Part shown: piece by piece, positions 1 to 7,813 of the stretch
Position numbering within the stretch: the stretch's first letter is position 1
Layout of the letters: each line of letters begins with the position of its first letter
The notes under the pieces: generated by a model
What the model was told of the DNA's origin: nothing
What the model saw: only the letters and a program-made list of their open reading frames with translations
Databases searched by the model: none
Assembly: GCA_015233295.1 (NCBI GenBank)
Contig: JADFYC010000048.1
Span: forward strand, 1-15,173
Direction of reading: 5' to 3'
DNA: 15,173 nucleotides
Source: Deltaproteobacteria bacterium
GTDB taxonomy: Bacteria > Desulfobacterota > JADFXK01
Translations under genes and position numbers: made by a program

Positions 1-771
1 CGTCTCCAGCATGGTATTCTGCCCGGCGGCCACCCGATAGCCTTGCATGGGCAACACCACTACCCGCGCCGACCTGATTAGCTCAATCAAATTCTCCTCA
101 GACACTTTTTTAGTGATGAGCTTCACATTCCCGGGCAATGGTCTTTGCGGGATATAGTTTTGCGACAGAATAATTATCTCTTTATCGATCCCCTCGGCCG
201 CGGCCACCAGCGTATCGAAATCACGGTCACTGTTTCCATATGAGAGGACATAATCTTTCGTCTCTTCCAGATGTCCTATGTCTAAATACGATTGCGGCGC
301 CGAGTCCGGGTAGAAACGGATTCTATCCCGGCCGAACCCAAACATATCATGATATATCTGAATTTCCGCCCGGGACGTGCACATATAGTAGTCTATTCCA
401 GGCATAGCCATTCGCAACAGGGCGATCCGTAACCGGTAAGACCAAATCTTTCTGTCCAGCGTGAGGTGAAAATCGCGCACGATATGCCGGGGTCTGACCT
501 TCCTCAACAATATTCTATTGAGGAGCCCGTAGTACACGGCTAAACGCATGGACCAGGAAAACACCGCATGGTACTCCCGGCTTTCGACAACGGCAAAAAC
601 CGCGACCCTCCAGAATGACAAAAGCGGCTGTAATACCTTTAATGCCTTGCTCCGACTAGGCCTGGAACTATTCGTATGGATTAAGCTGACTTGAATTCCA
701 ATAGCCTTGAGCGCCCGATAGAGCGGCCACCGTCCATCTTCCATCCAATCAACCAGCAAGGCTATCTTCAT
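1..771 (-). CDS. Glycosyltransferase, GT-B type (partial, C-terminus beyond window)
   Basis: The first 257 codons of a gene that runs off the low edge of the window; the frame is open from the ATG at 771 to base 1. The start MKIALLVDWMEDGRWPLYRAL reads as the first beta strand and loop of a GT-B fold. Residues 176-190 (LSYGNSDRDFDTLVAA region) resemble the 'GxxxRDxxTL' segment that opens the donor-binding half of many GT4-like enzymes. The last visible residues (AAGQNTMLET, 248-257) match the 'GQxTxLEA' segment near the nucleotide-sugar site. It probably adds one sugar to the lipid-linked repeat unit in the cytoplasm. It starts 16 nt after the stop of the preceding GT4 gene, with a weak AGGA about 13 nt upstream of the ATG, so it is probably co-translated. 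Family and sugar specificity cannot be set from half the protein; no conserved catalytic Glu pair is visible before the edge. Confidence 0.8.
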   Translation of the reverse strand, partial: MKIALLVDWMEDGRWPLYRALKAIGIQVSLIHTNSSRPSRSKALKVLQPLLSFWRVAVFAVVESREYHAVFSWSMRLAVYYGLLNRILLRKVRPRHIVRDFHLTLDRKIWSYRLRIALLRMAMPGIDYYMCTSRAEIQIYHDMFGFGRDRIRFYPDSAPQSYLDIGHLEETKDYVLSYGNSDRDFDTLVAAAEGIDKEIIILSQNYIPQRPLPGNVKLITKKVSEENLIELIRSARVVVLPMQGYRVAAGQNTMLET

Positions 772-787
772 GGGAGCAACATCCTGG

Positions 788-1987
788 TCAACATGGCTGA
801 ATCCTCTCCACTTGGGAGTCCCCGGCTAAGGTGCAAAAGAGGTTTTCAAAACCGGTCACCATTTGCTTTACAGTCAGTCCGGCCTGTACGGCCTTCTGAG
901 ACGCTGCGCCCATTTTTCGGCGAAGCTCTTCGTCACCGAAAATCACCATAATCTTCTGGGCCAGATCCTGAGGATCTCCCAGGCGCACCAAAAATCCATT
1001 TTCACCGGAATGGACGATCTCCCGCATAAAACCCACATCCGTGCAGACACTGGGTATTCCCGCGGCCATGGCCTCGATCACCGCCACAGAAAGGGTTTCC
1101 TGCTCCGGTTTGGTGGACAGCACATTTATATCCACCGCCCGCAGTATGTCCGCAATGTCCCTCCGAAACCCCAAGAAGAGGACATGGCCGGCCAGGCCGA
1201 GCCCCTTGGCTAAATCTTCCAGCGCTCCCTTCCGAGGTCCATCACCCACTATGATGAAATACGCGGTGGGGAAATCCCTTAGAACAATCTTAGCCGCCTG
1301 CAGCAACACATCGTGCGCCTTGTCCGGCCTTAGAACCGAGATCATGCTCACCACCAAACTCTCCAGAGGAATGCCCAGCCGCCTCTTGGCTTCCGATACC
1401 GTCAAGGATGAGTGGCATTTTTCCGGATTAACACCGTTGTAAATCACCTCAATCTTGGACCTGGATATCCCCTCGCTCTTGATCAGGTACTCCTTATGTC
1501 CCTGGGCCACGGCGACCACCCGGTCGACCCCCAACAGATGGAACACTCGACGTCCCAACATGGTTAGCCGGTGCATGGAATATCTCTTGGCGGTATCATG
1601 ATGCCAGTTGATTACTCCGCGTACCCCAGCCAGCTTCGCCGCCGTCACCCCAAAAAAGATAGTGTCCCGATGATTGAGCAGCAACACGATGTCGGCCCGG
1701 TCCTTAATCAATAGCCGGGCCAGCCGAGGGATCACCGCGATATCACCATAGCCCTTGAGGATATTAGTCCGGATGGGATATCCCAGTTTTGGAATCTCCT
1801 GCCCCAATATCCCCGGTTCCTTGAGAAAATACACCAGAACCTGGAACCGTTCTCGGTTAAGCCCCTGCAGCAAGGCCATCAGCATTTGCTCTGCCCCTCC
1901 CATGACCAGAGTCGAGACCAAGACAACCACCTGGATTCTCTTCCCCTGATCATGGCCGGGTCCTTGTTGGGCCTTACCGGGCGCCAT
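788..1987 (-). CDS. Glycosyltransferase family 4 (GT-B)
   Basis: A complete GT4 enzyme of 399 aa, a usual length for the family. Visible motifs are the glycine-rich acceptor-side loop MGGAEQ (29-34), the inter-domain IYNGV (182-186), the donor-domain strand with ISVLRPDK (216-223), VGDGP (247-251) and the E-x7-E donor motif, E297 and E305, followed by AMAAGIPSV. These point to a retaining transferase using a nucleotide-diphospho-sugar, acting in the cytoplasm on the growing lipid-linked oligosaccharide. The ATG overlaps the 3' end of the upstream glycosyltransferase gene by 14 nt (1974-1987) inside an A8 run, which implies translational coupling. No good ribosome binding site precedes this ATG, and the first ~16 residues (MAPGKAQQGPGHDQGK) look non-family, so a start at the GTG of VVVLVSTLV is possible. 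The sugar transferred is not predictable. Confidence 0.9.
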   Translation of the reverse strand: MAPGKAQQGPGHDQGKRIQVVVLVSTLVMGGAEQMLMALLQGLNRERFQVLVYFLKEPGILGQEIPKLGYPIRTNILKGYGDIAVIPRLARLLIKDRADIVLLLNHRDTIFFGVTAAKLAGVRGVINWHHDTAKRYSMHRLTMLGRRVFHLLGVDRVVAVAQGHKEYLIKSEGISRSKIEVIYNGVNPEKCHSSLTVSEAKRRLGIPLESLVVSMISVLRPDKAHDVLLQAAKIVLRDFPTAYFIIVGDGPRKGALEDLAKGLGLAGHVLFLGFRRDIADILRAVDINVLSTKPEQETLSVAVIEAMAAGIPSVCTDVGFMREIVHSGENGFLVRLGDPQDLAQKIMVIFGDEELRRKMGAASQKAVQAGLTVKQMVTGFENLFCTLAGDSQVERIQPC

Positions 1988-3236
1988 TTTTTTTCACCAT
2001 TTCAAATAGTTCCAGCAATTGCTTTACGTGTGCGGCCATGTTACACTCCTCTAACACGAACTTCTTGCCCGCCCGCCCCATGTCCATTAGCCGATCCTGA
2101 TCACTTAACATCCACCGGAGCCCATCAGCCAGTCCATCCACGGAATCCGGTTCAACTAGCTTTCCGGTTACACCATCTTGAATCTGCTCCGGGATCCCGC
2201 CGATATCAGCCGCCAGCACCGGCGTTTCATATAGGAAACTCTCATAAACACTTCTTGGGCTATTGTCGTACCACCTGCTCGGAACCACAGTGAAAAGCGC
2301 CTCCGCAATCCACCGAAACAGTTCTTCACCCGTTTTAAAGCCCAGAAAGTGAATATATTCTTTATACTCCGGCCTGATCAAGCCCTCTATCCGCTCCCTC
2401 TCGCCATCATAGCTTCTACCGATCAGAAAAAGATTTGTCGGAGGTGACAATCGTTGCACCGCTTCGATGAGTGTATCCACCCCCTTCTCGTAGCTTATCC
2501 GCCCAAAGTACAGGATGTAAGGCTTCTTCTGGACGGTAAACGACATGGGGACCGGTTGCACCGGCGTACTGAGTATGTGGATGCGACTCTTCGGGAACCC
2601 CCCGGCAATCAGCTTTTCTTGCATAAACCGGCAGGGGACCACAAATGCGTCCACAAGTTCGTATAACCTCAGCCACTTATGTACATACATAGAGAGGACT
2701 CGCAGCGCCGAGGCCCCCAAACTGCCCTTGACGCAGCAGTAGCGCGCTCCGTAAAGATAGGTCCCGTGACTACACAAGGTGCAGGGTCGGCCATCCCTCA
2801 AAAATAGATAAGACGGGCAAAGCAAGTTATAGTCACCCAAAAATAAAACCACAGGAATTCCGCGAGCTTTTAAGGTATGCAGGATACTCGGAGACATGTA
2901 GTTATAAATATTGAGGACATAGGCGATATCGACCGGACCCGCGGCCTCAAGGAGCCGGGACAAGTACCATCGTGCTTCAAAGGAATAAACACATCTGTCC
3001 ACGTAGCGAAGCCAATTGGTGAATCCGAGCTTGATGTCGGCATAATGAGGTTCTCCCGACGAACCAGGTGACGGGAGGAAATATCTGCGGTACTCAGAAT
3101 CCCAGCTATGGGCATACGCGACGCTGAATGGAATAGATGTATGTCCCAGAGCCGTAACCTGCTCCATCATATACTCCAGATATTTTTCCACCCCACCATT
3201 AAGAAAAAAATATTTATTGCAAAACACCACCCGCAT
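1974..3236 (-). CDS. Glycosyltransferase family 4 with cysteine cluster
   Basis: A 420-aa GT4 protein. The frame is open further upstream to 3458, but that extension lies over the end of the preceding gene. The ATG at 3236 gives the family N-terminus MRVVFCNKYFFLNGGVEKYL and has a strong GGAGG 9 nt upstream, so I place the start there. The acceptor loop LNGGVEKY lies at 12-19. The donor domain has ILYFGRISYEKG (241-252), FLGF (297-300) and NSPRSVYES (325-333). The usual first Glu of E-x7-E is Asp324, paired with Glu332, a substitution seen in some GT4 proteins. Residues 140-168 carry five cysteines (C140, C152, C155, C167, C168) in the pattern CP-x10-C-x2-C-x11-CC, known from a subset of GT4 enzymes and possibly metal-binding. 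It likely extends the polysaccharide repeat unit. The preceding gene ends 16 nt upstream and the following gene overlaps by 14 nt. Confidence 0.9.
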   Translation of the reverse strand: MRVVFCNKYFFLNGGVEKYLEYMMEQVTALGHTSIPFSVAYAHSWDSEYRRYFLPSPGSSGEPHYADIKLGFTNWLRYVDRCVYSFEARWYLSRLLEAAGPVDIAYVLNIYNYMSPSILHTLKARGIPVVLFLGDYNLLCPSYLFLRDGRPCTLCSHGTYLYGARYCCVKGSLGASALRVLSMYVHKWLRLYELVDAFVVPCRFMQEKLIAGGFPKSRIHILSTPVQPVPMSFTVQKKPYILYFGRISYEKGVDTLIEAVQRLSPPTNLFLIGRSYDGERERIEGLIRPEYKEYIHFLGFKTGEELFRWIAEALFTVVPSRWYDNSPRSVYESFLYETPVLAADIGGIPEQIQDGVTGKLVEPDSVDGLADGLRWMLSDQDRLMDMGRAGKKFVLEECNMAAHVKQLLELFEMVKKNGAR

Positions 3237-3245
3237 GACCAATCG

Positions 3246-3250
3246 CCTCC
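3246..3250 (-). promoter_or_regulatory. Ribosome binding site fixing the start at 3236
   Basis: The minus-strand sequence GGAGG lies 9 nt before the ATG at 3236, within the 16-nt gap after the stop of the propeller gene. It supports the 420-aa start over the longer open frame, which would overlap the upstream gene by about 200 nt. Confidence 0.7.
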
Positions 3251-3252
3251 CC

Positions 3253-5358
3253 TCAGTTGCATTTGTCCATCCGGCCTTCAAAGGGTCCTGATCCGTTAAG
3301 CCCGACCAGAAACCGGCACTCCGGCCATTGAGGCATCTCCACCACATTGACGCTGACCCGAGGTACGTCCCCCAGGGGATACGGTTCAAAGCTAACACCC
3401 CCATTCCGGCTGACAAACAGCCCATCCGAGGCCTTGTACGAATAGGCCAGCGTGCCAACTACCACCAAATTGGGGTGAGCGGGATGAACCGCAACGGCAT
3501 AGGCCGTGATGTGGGCCGGCGCTTTACCTGGAAGCTGGACCACCTTCCAGGTCTTGCCTTTATCTTCACTGATAATCATTTTTTTTTCGGCACACGCCAC
3601 CAATAAACGTGACGGATTCGATGGAGCAATAGCCATCCCAAAGGTAAAGGGATGACCCGGACTAATGGGCGTCCAGCTTTCTCCTCCGTTGATGCTCTGG
3701 TACACCCCGCCTTGGAGAGTGCCGGCATAAATAGTTTTGGGATTCTCCGGATCAATCATCAGGGCCCGCGGCCCCTTGATATAAGGCGTGGTCAGGCCCT
3801 GGTTCATGCGTTTCCAGTTTTTTCCTCCGTCCACACTTTTAAAGACTCCATAACCGTTCGCGCCCAGGTACACGGTGTCGTCATTTTTTGGATCTACGGC
3901 CAGATTGGTGGCCGCCCCATCAACAAATCCCAGTTTCGGCAACGGGTCTCCCGGCACAGGGAAGCTCAGGTCATCCCAGCTCTCACCACCATTGAGGCTG
4001 CGGTAAACGAAGAACTTCTTTTCTTTCTTGTTCCACGGATTCATCAGCACATATATTTTTTGGGGGTCCTGACCGGAGAAAGCCGCTTGCAGGGCATGGC
4101 CATCAGGAAGACCGGTCATTTTACGTTTCCAGGTTTTGCCGTGGTCATTACTGACGACAATCCCGTTGTCCGCCACGGCCAGAAAAATTCGGGCCGGCGC
4201 CATAGGATGTACCCGAATATCGTTGATGACCGTATTCTGAAGTCCACGATGAACCTGGTACCAGTTTTCCCCCTCGTCGGGACTCTGCCACACATTCATC
4301 CAATCCGTGAGATAGAGCCGGCGGGGGTTGCCTGGAGAGAAAGCGATCTTTTCGAGGTCCATTTGCCCTTTGGCAAAGGTCTCAGGCGCGCCTGGTTTAA
4401 AATGAAATTCAGTTATCTTTTTCCATGAGTTGCCTCCATCGCTCGACTTGTAAAGCAGACGAGGCCAGGTCTCCGGATAAATGCCCAGAAAAATTAAATC
4501 AGGATTTTGAGGGGCAACACCGAGTAATTTGAATGCAGCCAGCCGGTCAGCGGCCATCTGCATCAGTCCCAGCCGGCGGGCCTCCCACTGCATCTTTTCT
4601 CCATTCCAGACATACACCCCGCGCCTCTTCTCCACCACATACAGGCGTCCGTTCGGGTGAGCCGCCATGTTCACAATCTCCCGCTGATCCGGGTCCAGCC
4701 CCTCGCTCCATGGCTGCCATTTTTCTTCAATCAACCGAAAAACACCTCGGTCCGTTCCGGCATAGACACTTGGACCCAAGAGGGACAGGCAGTTTACCTG
4801 GAACTTCTCCAAACCCGGGATGCGATGCGCCTGCCGGCCGGTAGGGCCGCCCAGCTCAACTTGCCACACTCCGTTATCAGGCGTGGCCACCCAGAGTCCA
4901 CCACCGGAGCACAGAATCAAATTGTTTCCTAACTGACGGGAATTGTATCTTATTTCCTCGCTGTGCTTCAGCCAGGTTTCCCCTCCGTCCGGGCTCGCAT
5001 AAAGCCCATCGTCGGTCAGGACAAAGACCTGCCGGGAATCATCAGGGTGGATAAGTATGTCAGCCACGGCAAAACTCTCCAGCCCCTGGCCCTTCATCTG
5101 GAAGCTTTTCCCCCCATCCACGCTTTTATAAATTCCCGACACATCAGACCCGATGAAGATGATCTCCGGGTGCCGCGGGTCTATCGCGATAGAGGTAAAC
5201 CGGCCGCCACCTTCGTATCCGCACGGGGAAAGAGATATCTGGTTCAGGGGCAACTGTTCTTCGGCATAACCGTCATAGGTCATTACCCAGCACAAGAGCA
5301 AAACAACACAAGCATAAATCAGGTAAGTCAACGGCTTTGTTCTATTCTGATTTTTCAT
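3253..5358 (-). CDS. Secreted Asp-box (BNR/GH74-like) beta-propeller protein
   Basis: A 701-aa exported protein. Residues 1-32 form a classical signal peptide: basic start (KNQNRTK), hydrophobic core ACVVLLLCWVM, likely cleavage after DGYA. I count ten Asp-box motifs (S-x-D/N-x-G-x-S/T-W/F), at about residues 79, 122, 305, 359, 403, 454, 508, 555, 597 and 650, each capping a beta-propeller blade. This repeat number and length fit two tandem seven-bladed propellers, as in GH74 xyloglucanases, or other sialidase/sortilin-like propellers. The N-terminal stretch GGRFTSIAIDP (51-61) followed by GSDVSGIYKS (70-79) resembles the start of GH74 enzymes, where the Asp of a DxGG-like motif is catalytic; here Asp72. 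I do not see a clear second acidic residue, so enzymatic activity is unproven. There is no PEP-CTERM or other anchor at the C-terminus. Placement among polysaccharide genes suggests a periplasmic or extracellular glycan hydrolase/lyase or glycan-binding protein. A GGGGGG run 8 nt before the ATG may serve as ribosome binding site. Confidence 0.88.
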   Translation of the reverse strand: MKNQNRTKPLTYLIYACVVLLLCWVMTYDGYAEEQLPLNQISLSPCGYEGGGRFTSIAIDPRHPEIIFIGSDVSGIYKSVDGGKSFQMKGQGLESFAVADILIHPDDSRQVFVLTDDGLYASPDGGETWLKHSEEIRYNSRQLGNNLILCSGGGLWVATPDNGVWQVELGGPTGRQAHRIPGLEKFQVNCLSLLGPSVYAGTDRGVFRLIEEKWQPWSEGLDPDQREIVNMAAHPNGRLYVVEKRRGVYVWNGEKMQWEARRLGLMQMAADRLAAFKLLGVAPQNPDLIFLGIYPETWPRLLYKSSDGGNSWKKITEFHFKPGAPETFAKGQMDLEKIAFSPGNPRRLYLTDWMNVWQSPDEGENWYQVHRGLQNTVINDIRVHPMAPARIFLAVADNGIVVSNDHGKTWKRKMTGLPDGHALQAAFSGQDPQKIYVLMNPWNKKEKKFFVYRSLNGGESWDDLSFPVPGDPLPKLGFVDGAATNLAVDPKNDDTVYLGANGYGVFKSVDGGKNWKRMNQGLTTPYIKGPRALMIDPENPKTIYAGTLQGGVYQSINGGESWTPISPGHPFTFGMAIAPSNPSRLLVACAEKKMIISEDKGKTWKVVQLPGKAPAHITAYAVAVHPAHPNLVVVGTLAYSYKASDGLFVSRNGGVSFEPYPLGDVPRVSVNVVEMPQWPECRFLVGLNGSGPFEGRMDKCN

Positions 5359-5475
5359 AAGTTATGCCCCCCGAACCAGGCACTATATTTTCGGCCGAAG
5401 TTTTGCCTTGTACATAGATTTTGTAGACGGAAGGAAGGTAAGAAAGTCCCCGCTCTTTGATAGGCTACGAACGTA

Positions 5476-6210
5476 CTATTTATAGATTGGCTTCCTTGAG
5501 TCTAAATTATAGGTCCTCTTGCCTTGGAACTGCGCGTTATATTGCACATATGCGTGCTGTATCTTATCATATCCCTTAATCCACACAGATCCGGAGACTC
5601 TATTACTACTTATTCGCAAGACCAACTTCCCGGCCTGAGCCAACACCTTAGTTGGAAGAGCGACTTTAAGTATATGCTTTTTCTCCTCATCTTTATGTTG
5701 AATCGACGACTCGGAGCTCTTCAATAATTTGGGACTGAGATAAAAAAAGTTGACATTAGGCGGCTTAATATATGATCTTTTGACCTCGCACACTATCTCA
5801 TCAGCATAATAATAGGTCATCGCACTCGTCGCGGAGTCCCAAAAAAAACAATTTCTGGAGTTTCTTTGCGGAAAGGGAAGGATAACAACCTGATAAGGTT
5901 CTACCCTGTCAGCGGAATGGGATAGGAACAACAGGCACTGACTGCCACCGAATTTTTCCTTGGTTACATTGCCCGATAGCACGACCAGATACTGTTTCGG
6001 CACACTAGCGTTATCATCCAGCAGATACTGTGCAAACAACGGCGAAGGTAAGGATGCCGCTGCACCCAGGCATATTGCGGAGACATACATCCACCTGAAG
6101 ATTGTCCCCCAATACAAGACAACCCGACCATAGATGAACCAGGTAAATACAACCGACCATCTCAGGTGCGAATTTTTTCCCGATGCGCAGGTGGCATAGA
6201 CCTCAACCAT
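5476..6210 (-). CDS. Exported protein of unknown function
   Basis: I do not recognise this 244-aa protein. The frame is open back to 6258, but the ATG at 6210 (MVEVYATCASG) overlaps the stop of the flippase gene by 8 nt (6203-6210) and has AAAGGG about 11 nt upstream, so I take it as the start. From that start, residues about 18-60 are strongly hydrophobic with scattered Arg and Trp, ending in an Ala-rich stretch and SPLFA-Q, which looks like a signal peptidase I site. The ATG at 6090 (MYVSAICLGAAASL) would give a short signal peptide alone. The remaining ~180 residues are soluble, rich in aromatics and beta-prone (YLVVLSGNV, VNFFYLS), with a charged stretch IQHKDEEKKH. No catalytic motif is evident. 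Translational coupling to the flippase and position just before the secreted propeller suggest a periplasmic or surface role in the same polysaccharide system. The last part of the gene looks more AT-rich than its neighbours. Confidence 0.7.
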   Translation of the reverse strand: MVEVYATCASGKNSHLRWSVVFTWFIYGRVVLYWGTIFRWMYVSAICLGAAASLPSPLFAQYLLDDNASVPKQYLVVLSGNVTKEKFGGSQCLLFLSHSADRVEPYQVVILPFPQRNSRNCFFWDSATSAMTYYYADEIVCEVKRSYIKPPNVNFFYLSPKLLKSSESSIQHKDEEKKHILKVALPTKVLAQAGKLVLRISSNRVSGSVWIKGYDKIQHAYVQYNAQFQGKRTYNLDSRKPIYK

Positions 6211-7795
6211 AATGCGGACGCCCTTTGAGATTCTTGATCGTCCCCCAAACCGTCTCAAAGCACACTCCCAAATCCCTCGTCTTGAATAACCAGATTATCC
6301 CGAGGTAGCATGAACAAATCAGCACCGTAATCGTCGGGAAGTAGACATACCGGCTAATTCCTAAATTCCCCATCAGCTTCAAAGCTAGATACCCCATCAC
6401 AAACATACAGGCCACGGCCATCAGTAGTCTGCTCAAGCTGTGATACAGGTCGGATAGGTCTGTTATCATGAGGCGCCGCTTCAGCAAGACTAAAAAAACC
6501 AATGTCACAACTACTGAAACAGCAGTCGTGGACAGCGCAATTCCCGCAACGCCGAGAAAATGCATAAACATCAGGTTAAATCCAAAATTCAACCCGATCG
6601 ATACCAGTCCCATCACAAAAAGAGGCATCGTGTTTTTCATGGCGGCAAAAAAGGTTCCATTAACATAGGTATAGGCTTGAAATGACAGTCCTGAACAGTA
6701 AAGCACCAGAGCCTTGGCGGTCTGCTCGGCCGCATGCCCATCAAAAGCCCCACGTTGCAAGAGAACGGCCACAATGTCATCCGCAAACAGCCCCACCAGG
6801 CAGGTGATGGGGAAAGTCACAAACCCGAGAAAGATAATGCTGTACTTAAATATATTCCTCAAGTCATCGAAATTTCCGACTGCCGCCGCTTCGCTAATGA
6901 AAGGAAAGATCGCCCTGGAAAGAGCAATAATGACCACCTGGGTGGGAAGGTCGTTGATCCTGTAGGCGTACCTTAAAGTGGATACGGAGCCGGGAGGAAG
7001 TTGCGTGGCCATCATCTGGTCGACTAAGACGTTGGAGTTAGCAATCAACTGACCTCCCAACAAGGGGAGGGCCAGCAACAGGAATGTATTAATCTCACTT
7101 TTATCTAATGCCACCTTATCCAGAAATCGAAATCCACTCCGATGCAGGCTGAAGCCCATGTAAAGAAACTTGCCCAGAGTCCCCAGCACCATCCCCCAGG
7201 CCAAGACGTATATCCCCATCTGACGGCAACAGAGCAATAAGACGATAGAAACAAAATTTACAGATATTGGGGCCACATGCAAACCGACAAAATCCTTGCG
7301 CGCATGTAGTAACCCCGTCAAAATGATGCTCGCCCCGTCAATCAGGAGCAATACTGAAAGCAGTTTTTCTATCCCTATGCCCAGCGTTTTTTGGTTCGCG
7401 TCTAAACCATACCCCATCGCCGGAAAAATAAACGGACTCAACATGTAAACGGCTAAGGCCAAAATTCCAAAGAATAAAATACTCATATAAAACAATGCCA
7501 ACGCCCTCGCATTCGCTTGTGTGGCGCTGGACCGATTGGACCACTCGATATAGAGAGGGACAAACGAGGCCACAAAGGCCCCGGTAAACATTAGCATGGT
7601 CAGACCAGGAAGGGCGTAAGCCAGGTTGTAGACATCCAGACTGGCCGCAATCCCAAAACGGTGAGCCATGAGCACTTCCTTCACCAGAGCCATACCTTTG
7701 TCCACCAGGGTCAAAGCGATAATGATCGCTCCAGCCCGGGCAATGAGATGGTATGTATCGGCGTCGCCTGCCTTCCGGTGTTCGTAGTAATCCAA
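6203..7795 (-). CDS. MurJ/MviN-family lipid-linked oligosaccharide flippase (Wzx role)
   Basis: A 530-aa polytopic membrane protein of the MOP superfamily, in the usual MurJ size range, with about 13-14 hydrophobic segments. MurJ-like signatures are LVKEVLMAHRFG (37-48), DQMMATQLPPGSVSTLRYAY (259-278) leading into RINDLP with Arg279, and LLQRGAFD (345-352). MurJ proteins flip lipid II; copies inside polysaccharide loci are inferred to flip the undecaprenyl-diphosphate-linked repeat unit to the periplasm, the job of Wzx. No other Wzx candidate is visible in the window. Translation starts with TTG at 7795; the AAGGGTGGG ahead of it at 8 nt spacing supports this unusual start, and no ATG upstream precedes the first helix. 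The sugar-transferase gene ends 18 nt before the start, and the following gene overlaps its stop by 8 nt, so all three are likely co-expressed. It could still be a housekeeping MurJ, but the context argues against that. Confidence 0.88.
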   Translation of the reverse strand: MDYYEHRKAGDADTYHLIARAGAIIIALTLVDKGMALVKEVLMAHRFGIAASLDVYNLAYALPGLTMLMFTGAFVASFVPLYIEWSNRSSATQANARALALFYMSILFFGILALAVYMLSPFIFPAMGYGLDANQKTLGIGIEKLLSVLLLIDGASIILTGLLHARKDFVGLHVAPISVNFVSIVLLLCCRQMGIYVLAWGMVLGTLGKFLYMGFSLHRSGFRFLDKVALDKSEINTFLLLALPLLGGQLIANSNVLVDQMMATQLPPGSVSTLRYAYRINDLPTQVVIIALSRAIFPFISEAAAVGNFDDLRNIFKYSIIFLGFVTFPITCLVGLFADDIVAVLLQRGAFDGHAAEQTAKALVLYCSGLSFQAYTYVNGTFFAAMKNTMPLFVMGLVSIGLNFGFNLMFMHFLGVAGIALSTTAVSVVVTLVFLVLLKRRLMITDLSDLYHSLSRLLMAVACMFVMGYLALKLMGNLGISRYVYFPTITVLICSCYLGIIWLFKTRDLGVCFETVWGTIKNLKGRPHYG

Positions 7796-7803
7796 ATGGA
7801 TAA

Positions 7804-7812
7804 CCCACCCTT
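7804..7812 (-). promoter_or_regulatory. Ribosome binding site for the TTG start at 7795
   Basis: The minus-strand sequence AAGGGTGGG ends 8 nt before the TTG codon of the MurJ-like gene, just inside the 18-nt gap after the TAA of the sugar-transferase gene. It is the main evidence that the non-ATG start is used. Confidence 0.5.
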
Positions 7813-7813
7813 T

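Noticed and set aside
691..951. Plus-strand open frames throughout the window, for example 691-951, 3652-4428 and 4963-5460.
   Set aside because: Each lies antisense to a minus-strand gene with strong family motifs, and none shows recognisable domains or a sensible genomic context.
3237..3458. A 74-residue N-terminal extension of the glycosyltransferase that starts at 3236.
   Set aside because: It overlaps the end of the propeller gene, is Trp- and Arg-rich without family similarity, and a strong GGAGG supports the start at 3236.
5390..5399. Perfect 10-base palindrome ttcggccgaa in the gap upstream of the propeller gene, considered as an operator.
   Set aside because: The same ten bases recur at 10124-10133 inside a glycosyltransferase coding region, where they simply encode Phe-Arg-Pro-Lys; I see no other support for a regulatory site.
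5400..5475. Fragment AAGGCAAAAC on the minus strand, considered as part of a cyclic-di-GMP riboswitch ahead of the propeller gene.
   Set aside because: The remaining conserved segments and helices of that riboswitch class are absent, and the segment sits between two genes of an apparent operon.
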